Shown here in pieces: positions 56,032 through 64,000 of a DNA stretch of 64,000 nucleotides. The stretch lies in the NCBI RefSeq assembly GCF_000384255.1, contig NZ_KB913035.1, forward strand, positions 1,649,362 to 1,713,361. The letters are read 5' to 3'. Position numbers and translations under genes: made by a program. Source of the DNA: Methylotenera mobilis 13 (GTDB lineage: Bacteria; Pseudomonadota; Gammaproteobacteria; Burkholderiales; Methylophilaceae). The notes below the pieces were generated by a model. The model did not search any database. It saw only the letters and a list, made by a program, of their open reading frames with translations, and was not told where the DNA came from. Each line of letters starts with the position of its first letter. Position 1 is the first letter of the stretch.

Positions 56032-56450
56032 CTCACCATCTGTAGCAAGCCTAGATTACGCAATGTAATAAAAAGCAATGCGCCTATCAGCAAGTTCTTG
56101 AACAAGACATAGCAAATCATATCCATTCGTCCAGCGGGACGATAACGATGCCCCCACCAAGGTCCATCTTTAATGTAGGGTTTACATTGCATGCGAATGA
56201 TTATTTCGTAGATACTCCAGCCTAGCCACCAGCCAATCAAAGCATCTGCTCCAAGCCGCCCATTAGCAGCTAACGCCCAAGCTACAGTTACCGCAACTGC
56301 AAATGCCAGCCCTGCCGTCTGAATAGCTTTATGCTGAAGCCAGCCTTGTTTGCTCCAGGGCCATAAATGGTCAAATAGTTCATAAAGCAACCATTTAACT
56401 CCTTTAGTTTCTGCATAGGATGGAAGGCGGTTTTCTGCATTAGGCTTCAC
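56028..56450 (-). CDS. Small membrane protein between nosR and nosD
   Basis: 140 residues with about three membrane helices (roughly 43-62, 72-90 and 112-132) and charged segments such as IRMQCKPYIKDGPWWGHRYR. It is coupled on both sides (4-base overlaps with nosR and nosD), so it belongs to the nos operon. I do not recognise a named family. Possible roles include membrane assembly or electron-transfer partner of NosR. Confidence 0.7.
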   Translation of the reverse strand: MKPNAENRLPSYAETKGVKWLLYELFDHLWPWSKQGWLQHKAIQTAGLAFAVAVTVAWALAANGRLGADALIGWWLGWSIYEIIIRMQCKPYIKDGPWWGHRYRPAGRMDMICYVLFKNLLIGALLFITLRNLGLLQMVS

Positions 56451-58708
56451 TCCTCTGCTCCTTTCATTGGCACAGGATGAATGGGAATATAATAGCCCTC
56501 GGCATTAATACGCGTTAGAGGTAAACCAGATTTCTCACGCAACTTTCGCTCCTTGGATAGCGGCGGGCATGCATGGTCATCATAATAAAGGATCATACAA
56601 TCTAGACATAACATACATTCACGATGATCAATGACACCTAAACTATCAATCGCCTGTGAACCGCAGCCCGCAGCACAAGCGGAACAAGTGGTGCATTCCT
56701 GCTTGCGTTTTAAGCCAAACCAGCGAAAAGTCGTCGGCATCGCCAATGCCGCGCCCAATGGACATAAATATTTACAGAACGGGCGCTCAGTAAAGAGCGA
56801 TAAACCAAGCAGACTAGCGGTAAATAAAGTGTATGGCCAGCTGCGGTTGAACAAGCCCACTAAAAAGGTTGTTTTGAACGGCTCGACTTCTGCCAGCTTT
56901 TCCGCTAATCCCATAGAAAAGAATGAGACTGCCAGCAGCACCCAGAAAATACCATATTTGATCCACTTCAGCCGATTATGCAACGCCATGCTCGGCTTAA
57001 ACTGGAAGCGTTTAAGACCAACTTTTCCCGCTATTTTATAGATTATTTCAGACAAAGAGCCGAACGGGCACATCCATCCACAAAATAAGCCACGCCCCCA
57101 TATAAACACCGTGATGATGATAAACAGCCAGAAAATAAAGATAAATGGATCAGATAAAAATAGCTCCCACTTCCAGTGAAATAGTAATGAGTGAAACCAC
57201 GTCAGCACCTGTGTAATAGACGGCTGCGCCATCAAACCAAAGCCTATAAAACCAATGCTGACTAACCAAATTGCATATTTAGGAGCTGAAACCCAGCGTT
57301 TATCTTTACGACTGGATCGACGCACAAGCCAATCACGATTTGCATAGACTACTGCAGTAAAAAGTAAAATCACAATAAAAGCTGTAATTTCCCAAATGCG
57401 AGATTTCCATATTTTTAGCCAAGTGGGATCGGCCTTTACCACTATTGGTCGTCCACCTTGCAGATATTTTGCATCCAGCCAGAACTCACGATCAAAATTG
57501 GCAAAGGTTCTAGCCCCAGTCTGCTTGTTAACTTTGTTACCTAAAAATACCAAACTCCACGGATAAGCCGCACTAAAGCTCGTACTGCGTATGATAAATA
57601 TAGCCGATTCGTTAAACTCTGGCGCTCCTGTAGCCCGAATACCGTACAGATTGCGGTAATCAGTATCACGGAACGTAAAACTATCCATGTCTTGCGAAAC
57701 TTGGACGCGATCATAAATGCCTCCGCGTACAAATCCAGAACCCTTGAATGACGCTGAACCATTTGCAACGATAAAAATAGCATGTTCATTAGGCTTAAGT
57801 TCGGCCATCAACCCTTCGTAATTGCGCTCCCCCAAAATACTACGACCGATAGTCGGCGCATTAAGGTAGCCAAAGTAAAGATCAATGTATGGTTGTCCAG
57901 TATTATCCAAACCAACTTGAGAGGGTGATACAGTGAGGTGCTGTATGCTGCCTTCCGAAAGTAGCGTATCCCAAGACTGCTCTTCAGTAATGTTGCTAAA
58001 ACTGGCTTGAGGTCTAGGAACTGCTTTAATAATGCCGACTTGCTTGGCAATTTCATAGGCACTTCGCATCACAACCTGATTTGCAGAAATGACCGTCACG
58101 GTAGCGCCGCTAATCGCGTCAATACCAATGTATCCACCTTCAGCACGCGCCTTACCAATCTCCAGCTTGTCCCAAGCATTCTTACCAACAAACTGCTTGA
58201 TGAACTTGGTCAATGCTATTTCCGGAATACCTACCAATAGAATCGGCTCGCTGTGTCGCAAAACTTTAACACCTATAATCTTGCCTGTGACGTCCATGCC
58301 AATAAGCGTGACGACCGGCTTTCCTGAGTAGGCTGGAATATCAACAATGTCAGTAGAAAGAAATGCGTAGCCTAGTAATTTTTGTTGACCATGTTCCTCA
58401 TGATAAGCCTCAACGTAGGCTGGGCGCCCTTTTCTGGGAGAGAAGCGATCTGCATATGGAAAGATATCATGACAAGGCACATAAGCGCACAGGTCTGGGT
58501 CGGTTGTAAGTTGGACCGGCAGAGGTGCTTCATAGGAGCCAGAATGGCTCTTTTCGGCATGGCGCTCTTGTTCTGTATGGTCGTTTTTTTTGTCGCTATC
58601 GGCTAATGTTATTGCTGAGAAACACAAACTTAAATAGCAGCATATTAAAACTGAAAAGCGAGTAATTTGACGTAACAAATAGAGTGGGCGTAATGATCGA
58701 GTTTTCAT
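56447..58708 (-). CDS. nosR: N2O respiration regulator/electron donor NosR
   Basis: 753-residue polytopic flavo-iron-sulphur protein needed for nos expression and electron supply to NosZ. A signal-like N-terminus is followed by a periplasmic FMN-binding domain (GGYIGIDAISGATVTVISAN carries the SGATVT flavinylation motif). Six or so membrane helices follow, with CGWMCPFGSLSEI and KYLCPLGAALAMP. Two C-terminal [4Fe-4S] motifs are CTTCSACAAGCGSQAIDSLG and CMLCLDCMILYYDDHACPP. It follows nosZ by 124 bases. Confidence 0.96.
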   Translation of the reverse strand: MKTRSLRPLYLLRQITRFSVLICCYLSLCFSAITLADSDKKNDHTEQERHAEKSHSGSYEAPLPVQLTTDPDLCAYVPCHDIFPYADRFSPRKGRPAYVEAYHEEHGQQKLLGYAFLSTDIVDIPAYSGKPVVTLIGMDVTGKIIGVKVLRHSEPILLVGIPEIALTKFIKQFVGKNAWDKLEIGKARAEGGYIGIDAISGATVTVISANQVVMRSAYEIAKQVGIIKAVPRPQASFSNITEEQSWDTLLSEGSIQHLTVSPSQVGLDNTGQPYIDLYFGYLNAPTIGRSILGERNYEGLMAELKPNEHAIFIVANGSASFKGSGFVRGGIYDRVQVSQDMDSFTFRDTDYRNLYGIRATGAPEFNESAIFIIRSTSFSAAYPWSLVFLGNKVNKQTGARTFANFDREFWLDAKYLQGGRPIVVKADPTWLKIWKSRIWEITAFIVILLFTAVVYANRDWLVRRSSRKDKRWVSAPKYAIWLVSIGFIGFGLMAQPSITQVLTWFHSLLFHWKWELFLSDPFIFIFWLFIIITVFIWGRGLFCGWMCPFGSLSEIIYKIAGKVGLKRFQFKPSMALHNRLKWIKYGIFWVLLAVSFFSMGLAEKLAEVEPFKTTFLVGLFNRSWPYTLFTASLLGLSLFTERPFCKYLCPLGAALAMPTTFRWFGLKRKQECTTCSACAAGCGSQAIDSLGVIDHRECMLCLDCMILYYDDHACPPLSKERKLREKSGLPLTRINAEGYYIPIHPVPMKGAEE

Positions 58709-58781
58709 CTGATTCCAGACCTACTACTTAGAATGCGTTACAAATGTAAATTTAGCTGATCTAGATTGAAGTGAATTAAAG

Positions 58782-58810
58782 TGGAGTGAGCCTATCATTG
58801 ACTCACTCCA
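58782..58810 (-). terminator. Hairpin downstream of nosZ
   Basis: TGGAGTGAG and CTCACTCCA form a perfect 9-bp stem with an 11-base loop, about 23 bases after the nosZ stop. On the minus strand only a weak T-rich stretch follows (CTTTAATTC), so it probably attenuates read-through into nosR or protects the nosZ mRNA 3' end rather than stopping all transcription. Confidence 0.65.
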
Positions 58811-58832
58811 ACTGAGCTTTCAATTGTAAAAC

Positions 58833-60767
58833 TTATGCTTCAACAATAAACCTCATGCGCATTTCCAAATGCAATGCATGACAGAAGTGTGTACAGTAAA
58901 TCCAAAATACCCCCGCTTTATTAGCCTTAAAACTTACAGAATGGGTTTCTTGTGGATTAACGATGAAGTTTACATTGTAGTTCTCAATACCAAACCCATG
59001 GGTTAAATCTTCCACTTTATCGTGGTTGGTGAGCGTAATAGTGACATCGTCACCATGTTTCACCTTGATTTCTGATAAACCAAAATTAGGTGCTTGAGAC
59101 GTCATGTAAACCATGACTTTTTTACCTTTACGTTCTATACGGTTATCTGACATAGACTTCACCGCATTTGGGTAGTCATTCATATCGGACACTTGTTTAG
59201 TTTTAACTAGGTCTGCCCGAACAATAATAGCGTCATGCGGCTCTGGATAAGCCGTATGATCATGAATCAGTTGCATTTTTTCGCCGCTGATATCGATTAA
59301 CTGCTCAGTTTCCACATGCAATGGACCCACAGGTAAGAAGCGATCTTTAGAAAACTTGTTTCCTGAGTTATAGAATTTTCCGTCGGCCTCTTTGGTTTCA
59401 CCCATGGATGTATAACCATGCCCTGGCTGATAATGCACATCGATACGATCTAGCACTGGTTGCGCTGACTTGTCGCCTTTGAATTGTGCAATGGCTTTAT
59501 CCACGTTCCATTTAACGATTTGACTGTCGAGGAAAAGGGTTGTAAAAGCATTACCTTTACCATCAAAACCAGTATGTAGTGGGCCCAGACCGATTTCTGG
59601 CTCTGCTACAACAGCATCGCGTTCAGTCTTGAGTTCACCAGCAAACCACTTATGCACTAACTCAGTTTCAATCACTGTCGCTGTAGGTGACAATTTACCT
59701 GAACATACAAAGTATTTACCATCAGGTGAAATATTAACGCCATGCGGGTTTTTAGGTACAGGTACATAACAAACAAGTGCGGTCTTGGGATCTTTATTGG
59801 CATCAATCGTACCATCCACCACTGGTACCTTAGTGTTGCCTATAGTGAAAGATTTTCCAGCTTTGATTGCTGCTTCAATACGTTCAATATTAAAAAATAC
59901 GCAAGCATCCCTCTCTACAGACATCATGTCAGCCAATACTGCGCCATTTTCCGTGTTGTACTGGTTACTTGCGGCCAGTTTGCCATCGTAGGATGTTGCG
60001 ACTAAGTCATTGTTACCATTGATTCTGACCTGCCAGCGCACTTCCATGCTCTCTGCGTCAACGCAAGTAAAAAGCGAAAACCATTTAGTCGGATCAGAGG
60101 TATCACGCCCATCATTAGGTTTTGGTGAGGCAAATTCTGAGCCGCAGAATACGCGAGTTGTAAAGTTAACATTTGCGTCTACTGGATCACGCTTGTCTGG
60201 AAATATGCCATGAAAGCCTTGAACATTAGGTATATCAGTGATCGCATCGCACTCCATTCTATCCATTCGGATTCGGGCAAGTCGATTATTTAATTTGTCG
60301 TTAGTCCACAAATATTTACCGTTATAGGTGCCATCCGTGTATGAGCCATGCACATGATGGGTATCACCAGTCATGTACTTCAAGCTGCCATCTGCATTAG
60401 TACCCATGATGGCTTTTGATTCATTTGTAATTCCCCAACCCACCATTGGATCCACATTAAAAACTGGAATACGCTTAAGGGTGCGACCAGAAGGTATGCC
60501 ATATATACGCATTTCTCCATTATGCCCTGCGCTTGAGAAACTATAGTATGAATCAAGCTTGCCTGGTTGCACTTCAAACTTGCTTGAGCCTTCCAAGTGA
60601 CCAGCAGCTTTGCCTGCAACGCCATCTTCAGATTGTTTGCAAGCTGACAAGCCCATTACCAATCCGGCTCCAGCTAGCGACGCTACTGCAGTTGTGCCGA
60701 AAAACTTTCTGCGGCCCTCATCTTCTAGTACATCATTATTGACTTGTTCTTTACTGAGATCACTCAT
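58833..60767 (-). CDS. nosZ: Nitrous oxide reductase NosZ (clade I, Tat-exported)
   Basis: 644-residue periplasmic copper enzyme reducing N2O to N2. A Tat signal is shown by GRRKFFGTTAVASLAGAGLV, which marks clade I. A seven-bladed propeller carries the CuZ His ligands (GDTHHVHGS and later His). The C-terminal cupredoxin domain has the CuA site CTHFCHALHLEM. First gene of the nos unit; preceded by AAGGAGAAG and an FNR/DNR site about 100 bases upstream. nosX/apbE and nosC are not seen. Confidence 0.97.
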   Translation of the reverse strand: MSDLSKEQVNNDVLEDEGRRKFFGTTAVASLAGAGLVMGLSACKQSEDGVAGKAAGHLEGSSKFEVQPGKLDSYYSFSSAGHNGEMRIYGIPSGRTLKRIPVFNVDPMVGWGITNESKAIMGTNADGSLKYMTGDTHHVHGSYTDGTYNGKYLWTNDKLNNRLARIRMDRMECDAITDIPNVQGFHGIFPDKRDPVDANVNFTTRVFCGSEFASPKPNDGRDTSDPTKWFSLFTCVDAESMEVRWQVRINGNNDLVATSYDGKLAASNQYNTENGAVLADMMSVERDACVFFNIERIEAAIKAGKSFTIGNTKVPVVDGTIDANKDPKTALVCYVPVPKNPHGVNISPDGKYFVCSGKLSPTATVIETELVHKWFAGELKTERDAVVAEPEIGLGPLHTGFDGKGNAFTTLFLDSQIVKWNVDKAIAQFKGDKSAQPVLDRIDVHYQPGHGYTSMGETKEADGKFYNSGNKFSKDRFLPVGPLHVETEQLIDISGEKMQLIHDHTAYPEPHDAIIVRADLVKTKQVSDMNDYPNAVKSMSDNRIERKGKKVMVYMTSQAPNFGLSEIKVKHGDDVTITLTNHDKVEDLTHGFGIENYNVNFIVNPQETHSVSFKANKAGVFWIYCTHFCHALHLEMRMRFIVEA

Positions 60768-61120
60768 GTTCTTCTCCTTTAACTTGGGTGATTAAAACAC
60801 CCAGTAAATTCTGCGACATTTTGTCGCACTAAGTGACAAAGGCTACCACGTCTGTTATAGATTAACTTGACAAAGATCAATTTGATAAAATTAATTACTT
60901 ATGGCTATAAACAATGAACTCCAAATTTCAGTAATATCTACAACTGATTTTGGATTAACTGCTGATTGATAAATTATAAATTTAGAGCTTATTGCTGATA
61001 GGTAACTGAAATATGGTTACCTAACACGAACGACCGATTTGCGGCTTAGCAGTCGTTAATTTAAATATAGTTGAAAGCATTAGCTCCAACTTGACACTTG
61101 GCTAAGTGACTATTGAATGT
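60768..61120. other. nosZ promoter region
   Basis: About 350 non-coding bases between the nosZ start and the 3' end of the truncated PLP-enzyme gene. Besides the FNR/DNR site (60867-60880) I see no gene or RNA I can support. Confidence 0.5.
60867..60880 (-). promoter_or_regulatory. FNR/DNR-type site upstream of nosZ
   Basis: TTGACAAAGATCAA, one mismatch from TTGAT-N4-ATCAA, 100 bases before the nosZ ATG. Placed at the usual activating distance it would start transcription about 65 bases upstream of the gene. Confidence 0.75.
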
Positions 61121-61630
61121 TTAATTTCTCGAACACTCGGAAAGTGACTGTATCAAATCATTTTCCAGATCCTCTGGGGTTTCAAGGCCAATAGACAGTC
61201 TTATTAAACTATCCGTGATACCACGCGATTGCCGCATTGCTGGGCTAAGATCACGATGTGAAGTAAGCGCCGGTTGGGAAACTAAACTCTCTACCCCGCC
61301 AAGACTTGCAGCTAAAGTAAACAATTGCAACCCATCAACCATTTTTGTAGCAGCAGTTCCATCGCCTTTGATTACTATCGAAATCATCCCACTATATCCA
61401 TTCATTTGTCGCTTTGCGATTTCATGCCCGATGAAATTTTCAAGTCCAGGGTAGTAAACTTTTTGTACCAAAGGATGCTGCTGCAATACGTTTGCCAAGT
61501 GTAAAGCTGTCGAATTTTGCCGTAAAACTCGCACCTCCAGCGTTGCCAAACTACGCGCAAGCAAGTGTGCCGAATCTGGCGCCAGAATTTGGCCTAAGTT
61601 CTTTCTCCAGATATGCATCGGTTCCAGCAT
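61121..61630 (-). pseudogene. C-terminal stump of a Cys/Met metabolism PLP enzyme (cystathionine gamma-synthase type)
   Basis: 169 residues matching only the C-terminal domain of the cystathionine gamma-synthase/O-succinylhomoserine sulphhydrylase family: VYYPGLENFIGHEIAKRQMN, ASLGGVESLVSQPALTSHRD and LIRLSIGLETPEDLENDLIQ. The first 220 or so residues, including the PLP lysine, are absent. The frame is cut at about 61630, where the transposon end begins, so the gene was probably split by the insertion. It cannot be active as it stands. Confidence 0.75.
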
Positions 61631-61801
61631 GTCATCTGACGCAGCGACTAACTACTTGATGAACCGAGGCAGTAAAGACTTAAGTGATGATTCTTATATG
61701 TTCTAATTTGAACAGGGCAAAGAATTGCAATCATCTGATTAAGAAATATAGAAATCACTGATTAAATTTATGAGATTTAGCGCTTACGGTAAGAATACAT
61801 G
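61630..61801. mobile_element. Probable end of a Tn7/Tn5053-like transposon
   Basis: The truncated PLP-enzyme reading ends where TGTCATCTGACGCAGCGACT begins (61630). A TGT start is the rule for Tn7- and Tn5053-type ends. CATCTGA recurs at 61732-61738 and could be part of the transposase-binding repeats. tniQ begins at 61802. The other end lies outside the window, so the inverted repeat cannot be confirmed. Confidence 0.4.
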
Positions 61802-63328
61802 TTACCTTCGAGATTTACGTTCTTTCGCTATATTTATTACTCTAAATATAATGTATCTACCTACTAAGTAATTGAATAATGACGTGCCATTTATTGTATA
61901 AAGTTTAGGGTCTAATGTTGATTTTTTAATCTTAGCCACGCATCTAACTTCTGCGCGATGAATTAAATATTTGGGATTGGTATAAATAATCAATTTGCTA
62001 CCGAATAATTTCTGTCCGCCTCTAAATTCATCTTCATTTATAAAATTATGGAAAATACCGCTATTAAACTCATTCTGTTCTATGCTTAGCGCCCATTGGG
62101 GAATTTCAAAGCTTTTTATGTCTACAATTCTTTCTATTTTATCTAATATCATAAAAAATCTAGCCAAGCAACAATGAGCAAATGTAGCTATATCAACTTG
62201 ATCAGAAGGTCCATGAGTTTTGCCAATGAGGAACATATTCAAATCTAAACGGCAATTAGAGCTTTCATTATTTGTGAAGTACTCTAACCTTCTAAATCTC
62301 TCCATATACATGCGCCATGTGATGTATGCGATAACTACGCTGCATATTGAGGAAGAACTTAAATACTGTTCTTGATATTGACCTAAGTGTAAAACATCAT
62401 TCAGGCAACCTTTATGTTGTCGTATATACTGATTGTAAATATACCTTCGTACTGATTTATATACGTGAGTGCATAGGCTACCTCTAAACCCTGATCGCTC
62501 GTAATCCTCAGTGACGTTTGATATCCAATATGCGCAATGAAATGATGCCGGTTCAACTTGAAGTTCCCATGGACATGGCCCGGCAATCGTATTTGCAATT
62601 GATAGATATTTTTCAAGTTTTAATACTGGTATATGTTTAGAAAATATTTGTTTCGCAAAAAATGCCAAATGATGATTGCTTTTATTTATTTCATACCACC
62701 AGAGCAGAAATTGATTGCATCTAAATTCAATTTCATTTTTTTCTGAATCATTGACAAAGACCAGATTCTTTAGAAGTTTCTCTGAAAAGACTATATGTCC
62801 ACAAAGTGATTCATAAGTTAGATTAATGCCGTTTTCATCAAACTCATCATTAAAGTTTTCACTGTAAATAATGTCTTGAGGTGACAGCCCTTTAACAAAT
62901 ACAGTTTCTGCACATGTTTTACATGGAAATCCAAGTTTGCATCCATGCCAGGGACATGACTTGATTAAGGGTAAACAAAAAAGCGTACAGTGATAACCTT
63001 TAGCTAGGCATTCATTGCATACGCGAATGTCTTTTACATATGCTATATCTTTTAGAGAGAAACCAAGTTGATCAAGAAAGCATGTTTTAAGTTGATTAGC
63101 TTTAACATTCAATGCGTGAGAAAATCGATCAAAGTCTACCCAGCTACTATCAAGAGTTGAAAGCACTTTTTTTGATTCTTTGCTTTGGTTATTGCAAATA
63201 ACATCAAAAATTACCCTGGGTTTGGTATGGTTTAATGCCAAAATTTTAGCAAATACTGACCATGCCGATTCAAATGGAGCCGGTGAATGTTTATGCCAAG
63301 TAAATCGGCGATTAAATTCACTATCCAC
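61802..63328 (-). CDS. TniQ/TnsD-like transposition target protein
   Basis: 508 residues. The N-terminal part resembles TniQ: a zinc-binding cysteine set in CNECLAKGYHCTLFCLPLIK, then SCPWHGCKLGFPCKTC. The C-terminal part is variable. In Tn5053-type and Tn7-type elements this family directs insertion to the target site together with TniB/TnsC. Start is the GTG at 63328, overlapping the ATPase gene by 8 bases. The DNA is A+T-rich compared with nos. Confidence 0.7.
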   Translation of the reverse strand: MDSEFNRRFTWHKHSPAPFESAWSVFAKILALNHTKPRVIFDVICNNQSKESKKVLSTLDSSWVDFDRFSHALNVKANQLKTCFLDQLGFSLKDIAYVKDIRVCNECLAKGYHCTLFCLPLIKSCPWHGCKLGFPCKTCAETVFVKGLSPQDIIYSENFNDEFDENGINLTYESLCGHIVFSEKLLKNLVFVNDSEKNEIEFRCNQFLLWWYEINKSNHHLAFFAKQIFSKHIPVLKLEKYLSIANTIAGPCPWELQVEPASFHCAYWISNVTEDYERSGFRGSLCTHVYKSVRRYIYNQYIRQHKGCLNDVLHLGQYQEQYLSSSSICSVVIAYITWRMYMERFRRLEYFTNNESSNCRLDLNMFLIGKTHGPSDQVDIATFAHCCLARFFMILDKIERIVDIKSFEIPQWALSIEQNEFNSGIFHNFINEDEFRGGQKLFGSKLIIYTNPKYLIHRAEVRCVAKIKKSTLDPKLYTINGTSLFNYLVGRYIIFRVINIAKERKSRR

Positions 63329-64000
63329 TAGACCCCAGAATCCCGCAGTATTCTTTTAAATTGCTTGCTTCAATTGCTTCATCTATATCTTTTTCACTTA
63401 TTTTATAGTTTTCACTATCTTTTACTCTGCCAGCTAAAAGTAAATATTCAACTGTTCGAAAAAGATGTTGTACTGGCACAGATTGCTCCTCTAGTGGTTT
63501 CGATGCCTTTTTAAGTGCAGTCCATATAGGAGCAGCATATTCATTCATTCGAAACCCATTGCTGTATGCTATGGGAAGAAAAAATCTTGTATACGTGAAT
63601 TCCGTGTCGTCAGGATAAATCAATGAGTAATCATATTCATTCAATATTTCTTCTAAATCTTTTTTATTTGCGCATCCATCGAATGGTATAGGTTCACTTA
63701 AAAATCGGGCGAGTAAGTTCAGTGCTTTTGTTGCATGTAATGCACTTCTTAAATGTTGAATATCTGATTGAGCAAAACCAATCGTTGTCATTTTAATTTT
63801 ATCTAGCTCTAATCTATTATGAAGAACCAATAAAACATTTAAATCTAATTCAGACAAGAGCTGCATTTCATCAATAAGCAAAATAAATTGTGCTCCACCC
63901 CGCTCAGAAATGTTCACTTTAATATGAGTTATTAAATGATTAAACAAGTCCTTATAGGGTGTTCTTGAATGAACCGGCAATTTATCGGCCCTCAAGATAT
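63321..64000 (-). CDS. TniB/TnsC-like AAA ATPase, 5' end outside window
   Basis: The frame is open to the window edge; 226 or more residues are visible. Walker B is FILLIDEMQLLSELDLNVLL, followed by sensor-like MTTIGFAQSD and LARFLSEPIPFDGC, as in transposition ATPases that communicate between transposase and TniQ. Walker A is expected beyond 64000. It precedes tniQ with an 8-base overlap, the order seen in Tn5053-like elements (tniA-B-Q). Confidence 0.7.
   Translation of the reverse strand, partial: ILRADKLPVHSRTPYKDLFNHLITHIKVNISERGGAQFILLIDEMQLLSELDLNVLLVLHNRLELDKIKMTTIGFAQSDIQHLRSALHATKALNLLARFLSEPIPFDGCANKKDLEEILNEYDYSLIYPDDTEFTYTRFFLPIAYSNGFRMNEYAAPIWTALKKASKPLEEQSVPVQHLFRTVEYLLLAGRVKDSENYKISEKDIDEAIEASNLKEYCGILGSSG

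Overview
The window comes from a denitrifying, probably methylotrophic proteobacterium. A betaproteobacterium related to the Methylophilaceae fits best, but this rests on gene content only. Three things support it: membrane-bound nitrate reductase (nar) and N2O reductase (nos) loci, a trimethylamine/dimethylamine dehydrogenase homologue, and PQQ-type genes in a moderately A+T-rich chromosome. The chromosomal stretches look uniform. The mer genes at the left are visibly G+C-rich and several other segments are clearly mobile.

Layout. 1-498: end of an S8-type (subtilisin-like) peptidase gene. 598-4165: a mercury-resistance block (merR, then merTPCA on the other strand) carrying a stump of a GH15 gene. 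4217-9224: a near-palindromic element, tyrosine recombinase / KfrA-like / KfrA-like / tyrosine recombinase, with a perfect 638-bp inverted repeat and an iteron-like centre. 9336-24776: a long nitrate respiration unit on the minus strand (narX, narL, narK1, narK2, narGHJI, carbonic anhydrase, porin, moaA, cytochrome c'-like). 25283-28379: cupin, predicted dimethylamine dehydrogenase and an orphan NarL-type DNA-binding domain. 28572-28800: a dead XRE regulator. 29143-35001: yhcC, ubiU, ubiV, ubiT, a DGC-domain protein, ubiX and ubiD, an oxygen-independent ubiquinone locus. 35102-39726: a helical periplasmic protein convergent with a minus-strand operon pqqA-pqqD-pqqE-small membrane peptide-PuuD-like membrane protein-serC-PyrD-like. 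40197-43122: NO/denitrification accessory genes (NnrS-like, DUF2249, nsrR, dnr-like). 43283-50364: two identical, inverted IS30-family elements enclosing pdxT, pdxS and a hemerythrin-PAS-GGDEF-EAL protein. 50683-52344: a GGDEF-hemerythrin protein. 52521-60767: nosZ, nosR, membrane protein, nosD, nosF, nosY, nosL. 61121-64000: a truncated cystathionine gamma-synthase-type gene abutting a Tn7/Tn5053-like element (TniQ, TniB-like ATPase).

How it fits together. Sites of the form TTGAT-N4-ATCAA (FNR/DNR type) lie upstream of narK1, the orphan regulator, the ubi locus, pqqA, pdxS and nosZ, and the window also encodes a cysteine-free DNR-like regulator and NsrR. I read most of the window as an anaerobic/denitrification regulon: nitrate uptake and reduction, molybdopterin supply, N2O reduction, NO sensing, and cofactor and quinone synthesis that does not need O2.

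Most interesting candidate: the pqqA-D-E operon. It has the precursor peptide, its chaperone and the radical SAM cross-linking enzyme, but neither pqqB nor the O2-consuming pqqC. In their place it has a SerC aminotransferase, a flavoprotein of the dihydroorotate dehydrogenase family lacking the catalytic serine, and two membrane proteins, all tightly coupled behind an FNR/DNR-type site. It may make PQQ, or a PQQ-like Glu-Tyr cofactor, without oxygen, paralleling the oxygen-independent ubiquinone locus 3 kb away.
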